Shown piece after piece: positions 54,735 through 62,409 of a stretch of 64,000 bases of DNA. The stretch is from Acrocarpospora pleiomorpha. Its GTDB lineage: Bacteria > Actinomycetota > Actinomycetes > Streptosporangiales > Streptosporangiaceae. How positions within the stretch are numbered: position 1 is the stretch's first letter; every line of letters starts with the position of its first letter. Location: contig NZ_BLAF01000048.1 of NCBI RefSeq assembly GCF_009687885.1, positions 114,372 through 178,371 on the forward strand. Direction: 5' to 3'. The notes below the pieces were generated by a model, which saw nothing but the letters and a program-made list of their open reading frames with translations, had not been told where the DNA came from and did not search any database. Made by a program: the position numbers and the translations under genes.

Positions 54735-55823
54735 TCAGCTGAGTGCGCAGCTCACCTGGGGTAGCGCGTTGGTGGTGTTGTTCCAGGAGGCGATGAAGCC
54801 GAAGGTGGTGGACGCGCTGGCCGGCAGGCTGCCGTTGTAGCTTGCGTTGCGCGCGGAGACGGCGGCTCCGTTCTGGGTGAGCGTGGTGTTCCAGGATTGG
54901 CTGATCTGCTGGCCGTTGGCGAAGGTGAAGGAGGCCGTCCACGCGGAGGAGGCGGTCGGGGAGTTGTTGGTCACCTTGACCTCGGCCTGGAACGCGCCGC
55001 CCCACTGGGAGATCACCTGGTAGGTGGCGGTGCACCGGGGGTCAGCGGGCGAAGGGGACGGCGACGGGCTGCGCGTGGGCGTCGGGCTGACCGTCGGCGT
55101 CGGGATCACCCCGCTGAGCACCTGCGCGACCGACGGATACCAGCGGTCGGCCATCTTCTGGAAGCCGGCGTCATTGGGATGCACCCCATCGCCCGTGTCC
55201 GTGACCGTGTTGAAACCCGTCCACAGGTCCGCGACGGCGATGGGCGACTGCGCGGTCGTGAGGCCGGCCGCCCAGCCGGGGATCGCGTTGTTGAGCGCCA
55301 CCACGCTCGCCGCGCAGGTAGAACAACCGGACGGGTTCATCGGGATGATCTGTGCCACGATGATCTTCATGTTCGGGTTGCTCGCCCGCATCTGGCCGAC
55401 CAGCTTCGTGTACGCGGCGAGTACGGCACTGGTGGGGATGAAGCCACCCCACATGTCGTTGGTGCCCAGATGCATGAGGACGACATCGGGCCTGGCCGCG
55501 GCCAGCCACGGCGGCAGCTGGTTCTGGTCGGCGATGCCGGTGGCGGAGAAGCCGCCGTGCCCCTCGTGGTCCCCGTCATAGGCGAACCCGTAGTTGCAGC
55601 CGCCGTCGGGGTCGCTGCCGACGAAGTCGATGTTCGTGTATCCGGATGTCTGCAGACGGTGCCACAGGAGGGCGCGCCAGCACCCCGGTCCGGCCGTGAT
55701 GGAGTCGCCGAGCGGCATGATCCGGACGGGCGCCATCGCCGATCGCGCGGGCAGGGCGACGCCGATGGTGACCGCCACGAGGAGCGCGGCGAGGAAGGCG
55801 TACAGGGGGGATCTGCGAAGCAT
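54735..55823 (-). CDS. Secreted SGNH/GDSL esterase with family 2 carbohydrate-binding module
   Basis: 362 residues from ATG 55823 with GAGGAG upstream. Signal peptide to about 30 (LPARSAMA). SGNH blocks: IMPLGDSITAGPG (nucleophile Ser), GGFSATG (block II Gly), MHLGTNDMWGG (block III Asn) and DGVHPNDAGF (Asp and His of block V). A Pro-Thr-Ser linker (TPTVSPTPTRSPSPSPSP) leads to CBM2 (CTATYQVISQWGGAFQAEVKVTN ... QVSCALS) with its terminal cysteines. The block pattern resembles CE3-type acetylxylan esterases. Probably deacetylates cell-wall polysaccharide bound to cellulose. Confidence 0.92.
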   Translation of the reverse strand: MLRRSPLYAFLAALLVAVTIGVALPARSAMAPVRIMPLGDSITAGPGCWRALLWHRLQTSGYTNIDFVGSDPDGGCNYGFAYDGDHEGHGGFSATGIADQNQLPPWLAAARPDVVLMHLGTNDMWGGFIPTSAVLAAYTKLVGQMRASNPNMKIIVAQIIPMNPSGCSTCAASVVALNNAIPGWAAGLTTAQSPIAVADLWTGFNTVTDTGDGVHPNDAGFQKMADRWYPSVAQVLSGVIPTPTVSPTPTRSPSPSPSPADPRCTATYQVISQWGGAFQAEVKVTNNSPTASSAWTASFTFANGQQISQSWNTTLTQNGAAVSARNASYNGSLPASASTTFGFIASWNNTTNALPQVSCALS

Positions 55824-55845
55824 GGGGTGACTCCTCAAAGGGACC

Positions 55846-55873
55846 GCCGGGCCCGCCAGTTGACGGGCCCGGC
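55846..55873 (-). terminator. Hairpin after the GH5 gene
   Basis: GCCGGGCCCG (55846-55855) and CGGGCCCGGC (55864-55873) form a perfect 10-bp stem between the GH5 stop and the esterase start. Confidence 0.75.
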
Positions 55874-55883
55874 CGAGTCGGTG

Positions 55884-57983
55884 CTAGGAGAGTGGGTTCC
55901 GGGTGAGCAGGTGGGCCTTGAAGCCTTCGCCGTACGAGCTGGTGGGGGTGCCGTTGTAGTCGGTGATGAGCACGTTGCCCTGGCCGCAGCCCCACGGGTT
56001 CCAGGTCCAGGCGGTGTATCCGACGCCGTGCGTGTCGGCCCACGCCATCACCTGGTCGATGTAGTTGTGGGCGCAGGAGTCCTGGCCGATCTCACCGGCG
56101 TGCACCGGCACCTGCGCGGCGACGGCGCCGACCTGGCTGTCCCAGCAGGAGGTGGTGGAGCAGGCGTTGAAGTTGTAGGTGTGCCAGGCGGCCATCAGGT
56201 TGCCGGTCGGGTCGGTCGGCTTGTAGGTCAGCCACTGGCTCAGGTCGTTGGACCAGGTCAGGCCGCCGAGCATGATCACGTTGGTGGCGCCGGTGGCGCG
56301 CACCGTGTTGACCAGTGACTGCATGCCGGCCACCTGGTAGCCGATGCCGGTGCAGGTGCCGCCGTCGCGCCAGCAGGTCCAGCCGGCGGTCGCGTTCCAG
56401 TTCGCGGCCGCGTCCGGGAAGGGCTCGTTGAACAGGTCGAAGACGACCGCGGTGTTGGCCTTGAAGGCGTTGGCCACGCCGGTCCAGAACATCGGCGCGT
56501 ACTGCGCGTCGGGCATCGGCTTCTGGCAGGTCGCCGCGGTGTCCGAGCAGCCGGCGCCAGGACCGGTGTACAGACCGTAGTTCCAGTGCATCTCCACGAT
56601 CGGCGTGATGCCGTTGGCGACCAGCAGGTTCACATAGTCCTTGACGTTCTGCTGGTACGCGGCGCCGCTGGGCGTGCCGTTGGTGCCGTTCCAGCACTCC
56701 TCGTTCAGCGGGATCCGTACGGCGTGGATGTTCCAGGCCTTCATCGCGTCGACCGAGGCCTGGTCCACCGGGCCGCTGTCCCACATGCCCTTGCCCTGCA
56801 CGCAGGCGAACTCGCCGCTGGCCCGGTTCACGCCCAGCAGCCGGTAGGTGGCGCCGGTGGAGGTGACCAGCCGGTTCCCGGAGACGTGCAGAGCGGGTGC
56901 CGCGCCCCCGGTGCCACCGTCGTTGTCGGACTCGGTGGCGTTGACGGTGCCCGTGGTCAGGCCGGGGGAGGCGATGTTGATCGGCCGGCTGCCGTTGACG
57001 CTGTCGGCGTCCTCCGCGGCGGCGAGCGTCACGGTCTGCGGGATGTTCCAGTTGGCGCTGGTGAATGTCAGGGTGCCCCCGCTGATCACGGTGATGTCGC
57101 TGTCGCCGCTGCCCGCGGTGTTGGTGACCGTCACGCTGGAGGTCGGCTGGCAGGCCAGCCGGATCGTGTAGCTTGCCGTCGATCCCTCCGGAACGCTCAC
57201 GCCGATGGGCGTGATTATCAGAGCCTGCGCGCAGGACATGTCGTTCTCGGCTTCGGTGGCGTTCACCGTTACGGATGTCAGGCCGCTGGATGCCACGGTG
57301 ATGGGCCTGGTCCCGTTGGTGGTGTCGGCGTCCTCCGCGGCCGACAAGGTCACCGTCTGCGGGATGTTCCAGTTGGCGCTGGTGAAGGTCAGGGTGGCGC
57401 CGCCGGTCACGGTGATGTTGTTGTCACCGGCCCCAGCGGTGTTGGTGACCGTCACGTTGCCGGACGGCTGGGACTGCAGGCGGACCGTGTAGCCGGCGGT
57501 CCCGCCCTCGGGCACGCTCACGCTGGTGGCGGAGACCACCAGGGTCTGCTGCGTTCCTCCAGAACCGGTGCCGGTGCACGAGACGGCCGGATTCGTGTTG
57601 GCGCCGGTGTAGGTGCCGTTGAAGCCGACGCTCCAGGTCGCTCCGGTGCCCTTGCCGGCGTTGTAGGAGGCCGGGTTGATGGTGATGATCGCACCCGCCG
57701 GGGTGGGCGTCGCGGGCGTGGGCACGCCGTCCCACATCTGGGTGATCACCTGGTTGTTGGGGAAGTCGAAGCTCAGCGTCCAGCTGGTCAGCGGGTCGCC
57801 GGTGTTGGTCACCGTGACCGTGGCGCCGAAGGCGCTGCCGTTGTCCCAGCTCTTGGCGTAGGTGGCCGAGCACGACACGGCGGCGTCTGCAGCGGTCTGA
57901 ACCATGGCGAGCCCGATCGTGCCGAGGAGCACGGCGGCTGCGGCCGCAAAGGCTCTACGCCACAACTTGCGGTGAATTCGCAT
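55884..57983 (-). CDS. Secreted GH5 cellulase with N-terminal CBM2 and two Calx-beta-like repeats
   Basis: 699 residues from MRIHRKLWRRAFAA with CGGAGAA upstream. Signal peptide to about 35. CBM2 next (CSATYAKSWDNGSAFGATVTVTNTG ... PAVSC). Two repeats of about 95 residues follow, each with VSVPEG-x-TA-Y-x-x-RL, GDxxITV-x-GG-x-LTFTSANWNIPQTVTL and AAEDAD, which are Calx-beta-like spacers. The GH5 domain starts about residue 345: RLLGVNRASGEFACVQG, AVRIPLNEECWNG, EMHWNYG, acid/base Glu in FDLFNEPFPD, and nucleophile Glu in VHAGEIGQDSC. Acts outside the cell as an endoglucanase. A perfect CelR/CebR box lies upstream. Confidence 0.93.
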   Translation of the reverse strand: MRIHRKLWRRAFAAAAAVLLGTIGLAMVQTAADAAVSCSATYAKSWDNGSAFGATVTVTNTGDPLTSWTLSFDFPNNQVITQMWDGVPTPATPTPAGAIITINPASYNAGKGTGATWSVGFNGTYTGANTNPAVSCTGTGSGGTQQTLVVSATSVSVPEGGTAGYTVRLQSQPSGNVTVTNTAGAGDNNITVTGGATLTFTSANWNIPQTVTLSAAEDADTTNGTRPITVASSGLTSVTVNATEAENDMSCAQALIITPIGVSVPEGSTASYTIRLACQPTSSVTVTNTAGSGDSDITVISGGTLTFTSANWNIPQTVTLAAAEDADSVNGSRPINIASPGLTTGTVNATESDNDGGTGGAAPALHVSGNRLVTSTGATYRLLGVNRASGEFACVQGKGMWDSGPVDQASVDAMKAWNIHAVRIPLNEECWNGTNGTPSGAAYQQNVKDYVNLLVANGITPIVEMHWNYGLYTGPGAGCSDTAATCQKPMPDAQYAPMFWTGVANAFKANTAVVFDLFNEPFPDAAANWNATAGWTCWRDGGTCTGIGYQVAGMQSLVNTVRATGATNVIMLGGLTWSNDLSQWLTYKPTDPTGNLMAAWHTYNFNACSTTSCWDSQVGAVAAQVPVHAGEIGQDSCAHNYIDQVMAWADTHGVGYTAWTWNPWGCGQGNVLITDYNGTPTSSYGEGFKAHLLTRNPLS

Positions 57984-58448
57984 AGATGTTCTCCGTGACG
58001 AAGTCGATGGGTACACCGCCTTCTTGAAGCGGCCAAGCAGCACCCGACCCGACCTTCCTCCGGCATTGGGAGCGCTCCCAACGCTCTCCGACCCCGTGTT
58101 GCTTCACAAGGGCGTCCCAGGGTGAAGGATCAAGACACCTCCACTGACCTTGGACAAGGTCCAGAACACCACTGAAACCTTCATCTGGTCCCGCTGAGCT
58201 GCGAAAAGTCACTTCCGAAAGCTTTCGGAACCTCTACCTGGCCATTGATGTCATGTCAGGAAATATCCACGCCATCGAGCCCGAAAATATCGGCGATCTT
58301 GTGAAATTTCCGGAAGGGTTCCTCGGAGGCGGTGTGGGCGGGCCGTCATCCGTACCGCGCGGCGGATGGCTGCCCTGAGGAAACTGGCCTGCGGACCTCG
58401 GAAGCGGATCGTTCACGATTGGCGCCAGTTCACCTTTAAGAAGGCTAG
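57984..58448. promoter_or_regulatory. Upstream region of the GH5 gene: CelR/CebR box and a second palindrome
   Basis: A 465-bp stretch without a gene. TGGGAGCGCTCCCA (58067-58080) is the 14-bp operator known for the cellobiose-responsive repressors CelR/CebR, here extended to a 16-bp perfect palindrome (58066-58081). A separate 18-bp perfect palindrome, TTCCGAAAGCTTTCGGAA, lies at 58213-58230. Beyond 58231 nothing else is seen. Confidence 0.85.
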
Positions 58449-60152
58449 CTAGTTGGTGGTTTTTACTGGTAAATGCGGGCCGAGGTAGCCAATGTAGATC
58501 TTCCCGGTTCCTCGGGCGTCGTCGTAGAAATGCAGCCTTGGCGCGCTCATACCGGCCCCGCCGCCGATTCTGATATGGGCGCCCATGTAGATTCGCCCAG
58601 TGGGCTCGACCTCGGCCGGTACCGGCAGTATCCGCAGGCGCCGCATCTTCTGGTTATTCTGCACGGATTCGGATTCGTCCGTCTTCACTTTCCCGGCGGA
58701 TATCGCGGAGGCCCCCGAGGGGGGCTCGGTACACCAGCGGCGAAAGTCGCCGTTGAATCTGTGCCCCACTACAGCCTCGGCATAATCCTGCAGGGCGAGC
58801 GCGACCAGCCAGGTTGTCTGCGCCCAAGTTGAGGACTGGGCCTTCTCCTCCAGTCTCCACACGGGATCGTCGTCACCGGTGAACTCGACTCGATCAAGTT
58901 CCTTGAGCCGGGTCAAAACCTCGGGAAGTTGGGTCGGCAGGAGAGTGGGGGTATCGGTCGGCACGTACGCATCCGCAGCGCGGCCCGCCGATGCGAGCCT
59001 CTGCCGGAGAACTCGGACCCAATCGACCAGTTCCGCGATCTTCTGGTTCGCAGTCTCGAGTTCGGCGGCCGTACCTATCATATCGTCCTGAAGATCGGCT
59101 GTGTTCTCGCGAAGTTTGCGCTCTTCGTATCCGGCGAGTTCCAGCAGTTCGCGTAGTTCTCCGTTCTCCCCGCGAATTGCAACATTCTCTTGAATGAGTA
59201 TTGAGAAGTCGTACGATGGAATGGCTGGGCTCTCTGCCGCTGTGCTCCTGGCAGCTCGAGAGGCAAAGGTACCGCGGGTCAGGCGACTAAGAGGCTCGGG
59301 CAGCCGACCATCGGCTGAAAGTTGCCTTGGAATGGCGGTGAGCAGTTGCGCCGATCTCCTCACGTCCGCCTCAATCCGGGCTCCGGACAGGACGCGGTGC
59401 CGGACGGCGTCTTCGTCGATAGCCAGATCAAGGTCGGGAAGATAGGTCCGCACACCGCCGCTTCTCACCTCGAAAGCGAAGCCGACGGCGCGATTGAAGT
59501 CTTCAATGGCCAGCGGATCCATGACGTAGAGGCTCGCCAAACCCGGCAGGAATCTGGTGACGTTATCGATCGTCTTCTTCCAGGTATCGAATAAAATGCG
59601 CGGATGGGGCGAGGCTACGACCACCGGAAGCCGTCGGCGCTCGTCTGTGAGGATTTCCAGGAGCTCCTCGACTCGGTCCGGCCGGATGATGGTAGGGGTC
59701 GGCCTGAGTTCCGCCCAGTGGTCGCGGGCATCGACCATGGCCAGCAGCTTTCGAGCGAGATTGGGGAGAGCGGCCGGGGAGGGCGGCCCGATCTCGCCAT
59801 CATCTCCCTTTCGCACATGCTCGACGTCTAGCCAGAACCATGTACGTTCCTCTTGGGAAGCGATCTTGCCGGGCGCGTGAACCACGAGTGAGCTCAACCA
59901 GTAGCCGTTGTCCTTGTGCTCACGCAGCTGCCAATTGCTTGTCTGGGTGCCGTCGCCGTCCGTCCTCGAGTCGCGGAGGAGTACGATCCCATCGCCAAGC
60001 TGGGCGTGGCCCGCGTCGTACGCAGCGATATCGATCTTCTGGCGGACGCTCTTGGTGATCAGCCACGATCGGAGTTCTTGCCGGGCTGCGGCAAATGCGT
60101 CGGCGGGACTCAGCGCCGTATGAAACACCGTCCGATAGCGGCCATTACCCAC
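58449..60152 (-). CDS. Large protein of unknown function with coiled coil and conserved C-terminal domain
   Basis: 567 residues from GTG 60152 with GGAGG upstream. Residues 1-200 are a mixed alpha/beta domain (VFHTALSPADAFAAARQEL, NWQLREHKDNGYWLSSLVVHAPG, VVVASPHPRILFDTWKKT). A coiled coil covers about 325-400 (ENVAIRGENGELRELLELAGYEERKL...). The C-terminal domain has HRFNGDFRRWCTEPPSG, ISAGKVKTDESESVQNNQKMRR, PTGRIYMGAHIRIGGG and RLHFYDDARGTGKIYIGYLGPHL. I recall this ending from unnamed actinobacterial proteins but know no function. No partner gene is adjacent. It is a stand-alone gene next to a toxin-antitoxin pair. Confidence 0.75.
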   Translation of the reverse strand: MGNGRYRTVFHTALSPADAFAAARQELRSWLITKSVRQKIDIAAYDAGHAQLGDGIVLLRDSRTDGDGTQTSNWQLREHKDNGYWLSSLVVHAPGKIASQEERTWFWLDVEHVRKGDDGEIGPPSPAALPNLARKLLAMVDARDHWAELRPTPTIIRPDRVEELLEILTDERRRLPVVVASPHPRILFDTWKKTIDNVTRFLPGLASLYVMDPLAIEDFNRAVGFAFEVRSGGVRTYLPDLDLAIDEDAVRHRVLSGARIEADVRRSAQLLTAIPRQLSADGRLPEPLSRLTRGTFASRAARSTAAESPAIPSYDFSILIQENVAIRGENGELRELLELAGYEERKLRENTADLQDDMIGTAAELETANQKIAELVDWVRVLRQRLASAGRAADAYVPTDTPTLLPTQLPEVLTRLKELDRVEFTGDDDPVWRLEEKAQSSTWAQTTWLVALALQDYAEAVVGHRFNGDFRRWCTEPPSGASAISAGKVKTDESESVQNNQKMRRLRILPVPAEVEPTGRIYMGAHIRIGGGAGMSAPRLHFYDDARGTGKIYIGYLGPHLPVKTTN

Positions 60153-60739
60153 CGTTCCTCCACGATTCAGTTTGTTCTTCCGGTTTGGCTCTATAGAGCA
60201 TTTGCATCGACTTTGTACAGCTTACCGACTATTCGCTTGACGGAACGACCAATTCCTCGACGCCATCTGCGCCCAAAGTCTACAAAGCCGGACAAACCAC
60301 TTCCGGGCTCATGTCCGAAAAGTGATTTCTGGACTATCAGCGAACATGTTTGATCCCAGGTGACTCCATGGTTTGAGGATCACGCTGGCCTTGAACAGAT
60401 GACCGGCCTTGCAAGGACTGCACCGTAGCTTCCGCAGGATGCGCCAACTCTTCAGCTACAGAGGTTGAAGGGTTGAGGTACTTCGGCGTGGTTGCGAGGG
60501 ATCACCGACTCCCGCTCTCTGCTGGACCACAATGTCGCATCAGAGCAGAGAGGGCTCCCCAGGTGCCGCTGTGCCAGCATGCCAACCTGGTCATATGGCG
60601 CGAAGGTGGTCGTTCCGACCTGCTGAGCCCAAGGTGGCTCTGGCCAGGTGGCTTGCATCGGATGCCCTGGCGCAGACAGGTGCGTAGACTGTTTCGTATG
60701 ACAAGGTCGGGGTAGTCTGTATGACGTGAAGGGCTGTCG
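60153..60739. other. 587-bp stretch with no supported gene
   Basis: Lower GC than its surroundings. Just before the BrnT-like gene, two similar blocks (TAGACTGT...TATGAC near 60685-60702 and TAGTCTGTATGAC near 60713-60725) could be operator half-sites. I see no other feature. Confidence 0.4.
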
Positions 60740-61048
60740 ATGAGCAAGCCGTATCCGATCATCGAGCTGCCATTGGACTGGGATGAGGCTAATCTCGGCC
60801 ACGCTCAACGGCATGGGGTCACTCGGGAGGAGATCGAGCAGGTCGTTCGTAATGAGCCCGATGTCTACCAGTCACGCAAAAACGGGGAACCGATCCCTGA
60901 TCACTATCTGTTGGTCGGTGTGACCGACGCCGGGAGGCGGGTCACTGTGGTGGTGCTCTATCCGGTGACGAAGATACGCGATTGGGGTGAGTATGAAATG
61001 GAGATCGCCAGACCGATCACTGCTTACGACACACCCAAAGGGAAATGA
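60740..61048 (+). CDS. BrnT-like toxin
   Basis: 102 residues. ATG 60740 follows AAGGGCTG. LPLDWDEANLGHAQRHGVTREEIEQVVRN matches the BrnT pattern (Asp-rich start, then a KHGVS-like His and an alpha helix). LLVGVTDAGRRVTVVVLYPV matches its beta-hairpin R/K segment. BrnT toxins are RelE-fold ribonucleases. It overlaps the next gene by 4 bp (ATGA), toxin first, as in brnTA. The remaining C-terminus is more divergent than usual. Confidence 0.75.
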   Translation: MSKPYPIIELPLDWDEANLGHAQRHGVTREEIEQVVRNEPDVYQSRKNGEPIPDHYLLVGVTDAGRRVTVVVLYPVTKIRDWGEYEMEIARPITAYDTPKGK

Positions 61049-61488
61049 TGATCATGAATAAGGACGAGCCGACCGCACAGGATGTCGCCGAGATGGGCGA
61101 GGCTGAGCGTGGCCAGTGGTTTTACGACAATCGTGAGCAGGTGGCGACGGACGCCACCCGAACTGCTCTTGATCGTGTCGTCTCGGTGCGGGTCAGCCCG
61201 GATGACCTTGGCGTGCTGGTCGCAGCGGCCGAGGCGGTAGGCATGAAGCTGAGCGCATGGCTCCGAAAGGTCGGACTGGAGGCCGCGGCGACGGCACCTT
61301 CAAGCCCGCCTGCGGCTGTGCTCTCGGGAAGTGAGACCAGGCAACTTCAAGATTCGGTTCATAACATCGTGGCGCTGCTGGAGCGTAGCGGCATCAGACT
61401 CGATGACCCGCCAAGTGAAAGCGCTCAATCATTGGTTCTCAGATCGTCGCATCGCGGACGGAAGAAGAAGACCAAAGCGGAGAAGTAG
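61045..61488 (+). CDS. Ribbon-helix-helix antitoxin-like protein (BrnA-like)
   Basis: 147 residues. The N-terminus is acidic (DEPTAQDVAEMGEAERGQWFYDNREQ). The ribbon-helix-helix region reads VVSVRVSPDDLGVLVAAAEAVGMKLSAWLRKVGLEAA, in which the S-x-x-x-R pattern and a strand of alternating residues (VVSVRV) fit DNA binding. The C-terminus is basic (RGRKKKTKAEK). Its position after and overlapping the BrnT-like gene makes it the antitoxin. Longer than typical BrnA (about 90). Confidence 0.75.
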   Translation: MMIMNKDEPTAQDVAEMGEAERGQWFYDNREQVATDATRTALDRVVSVRVSPDDLGVLVAAAEAVGMKLSAWLRKVGLEAAATAPSSPPAAVLSGSETRQLQDSVHNIVALLERSGIRLDDPPSESAQSLVLRSSHRGRKKKTKAEK

Positions 61489-62181
61489 CCCATAGCGGAG
61501 GCCTCATCATGCGGGCCTCTGGCGCTACGAATGGTGGTGTACTCAACCACATCAACGCGACTAATCGGGCGCGTGGTGGATGCTTGCACTATCAGTGGCC
61601 TGGCCAGTTTCAGGGCAGGTTATTCCGTGCGAAACATGTCCGCTGCGGTCGGCAAGGCGCGGAATGCCGCGGACCCGCCGCCTACGTTGCTGTGGAGACT
61701 TGCGCTGGCTCCGCAGGTGACCTGGAGCTCAACCTGGTCGACACTATGTCGCGATCGTTGCAACATGCTGGGGTCGATGTCAGAGTAGCTTCCAATCCCG
61801 TCAGCTTCCACTGTGTGGCATCGCAGATCGTTTGATGCGTCGGTCCGGTATGCGTGCTGCGACTGCATGACAATCTCTTCCACCTGCGACACAAGATTCG
61901 ACTAAACGGTCACTAGATTCACTTCGGTCGCTTGTCGAGTGATTATCTAGCTGCTGATTCGTCCTCCGACGCGTTTCACGCTGTCCTGCTGTGCAGGAAA
62001 GCCGTATCCGAACGGCCTAGGGGAGGCGCGCTCACCGCACCTGCCGGGCCATCTGATTCAGCCGGCTGGATCGTCGAGCGGTGGTGCCAGGATCGCCGTG
62101 GTCGGCGATGCGGCGAGTACGGCACGGGTGGAGGCATCCGGATTGGTCGAGTCTATGTACTGTCCCGGAGTACGCGACCGA
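61489..62181. other. 693-bp stretch with no supported gene
   Basis: Composition is mixed, and frames on both strands lack codon bias, ribosome sites or recognisable motifs. Possibly the remains of an older insertion or long leader. Confidence 0.4.
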
Positions 62182-62347
62182 CTGTGATTTTAGTGTGGCC
62201 TGCCCGGCGTTGTGAAAGTTTCAATATACGACTTGATGGTGTTTTGAAAGTTTCAAATGACTAATGCGCTGTGAGTTCGCGCGCTGTCTCATGTTGCGCG
62301 CTCGGCTGTGATTTTAGTAACGATTTGCCTGTCTTATGAAAGTTTCA
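62182..62347 (+). promoter_or_regulatory. Three GAAAGTTTC boxes and a duplicated regulatory unit upstream of PQQ protein
   Basis: TGAAAGTTTCA occurs at 62213-62223, 62245-62255 and 62337-62347. The sequence CTGTGATTTTAGT occurs at 62182-62194 and 62306-62318, in both cases 32 bp before a GAAAGTTTC box. The whole unit is repeated 124 bp apart. GAAA-S-TTTC dyads are reported near Streptomyces xylanase genes, and one also precedes the GH43 gene here (54648-54656). Confidence 0.6.
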
Positions 62348-62409
62348 AAAGGCTTAATCGCTCGCAAGTTATGTTTATATCTGTCAACTATATTGGTTCA
62401 GGAGGCGGT

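Noticed and set aside
60452..60814. 120-codon minus-strand frame overlapping the BrnT-like start
   Set aside because: No ribosome site and no recognisable motif; overlaps a well-supported gene.
61489..61900. Short frames of 60-110 codons as possible genes
   Set aside because: Both strands offer equal frames with no codon bias, ribosome site or motif.
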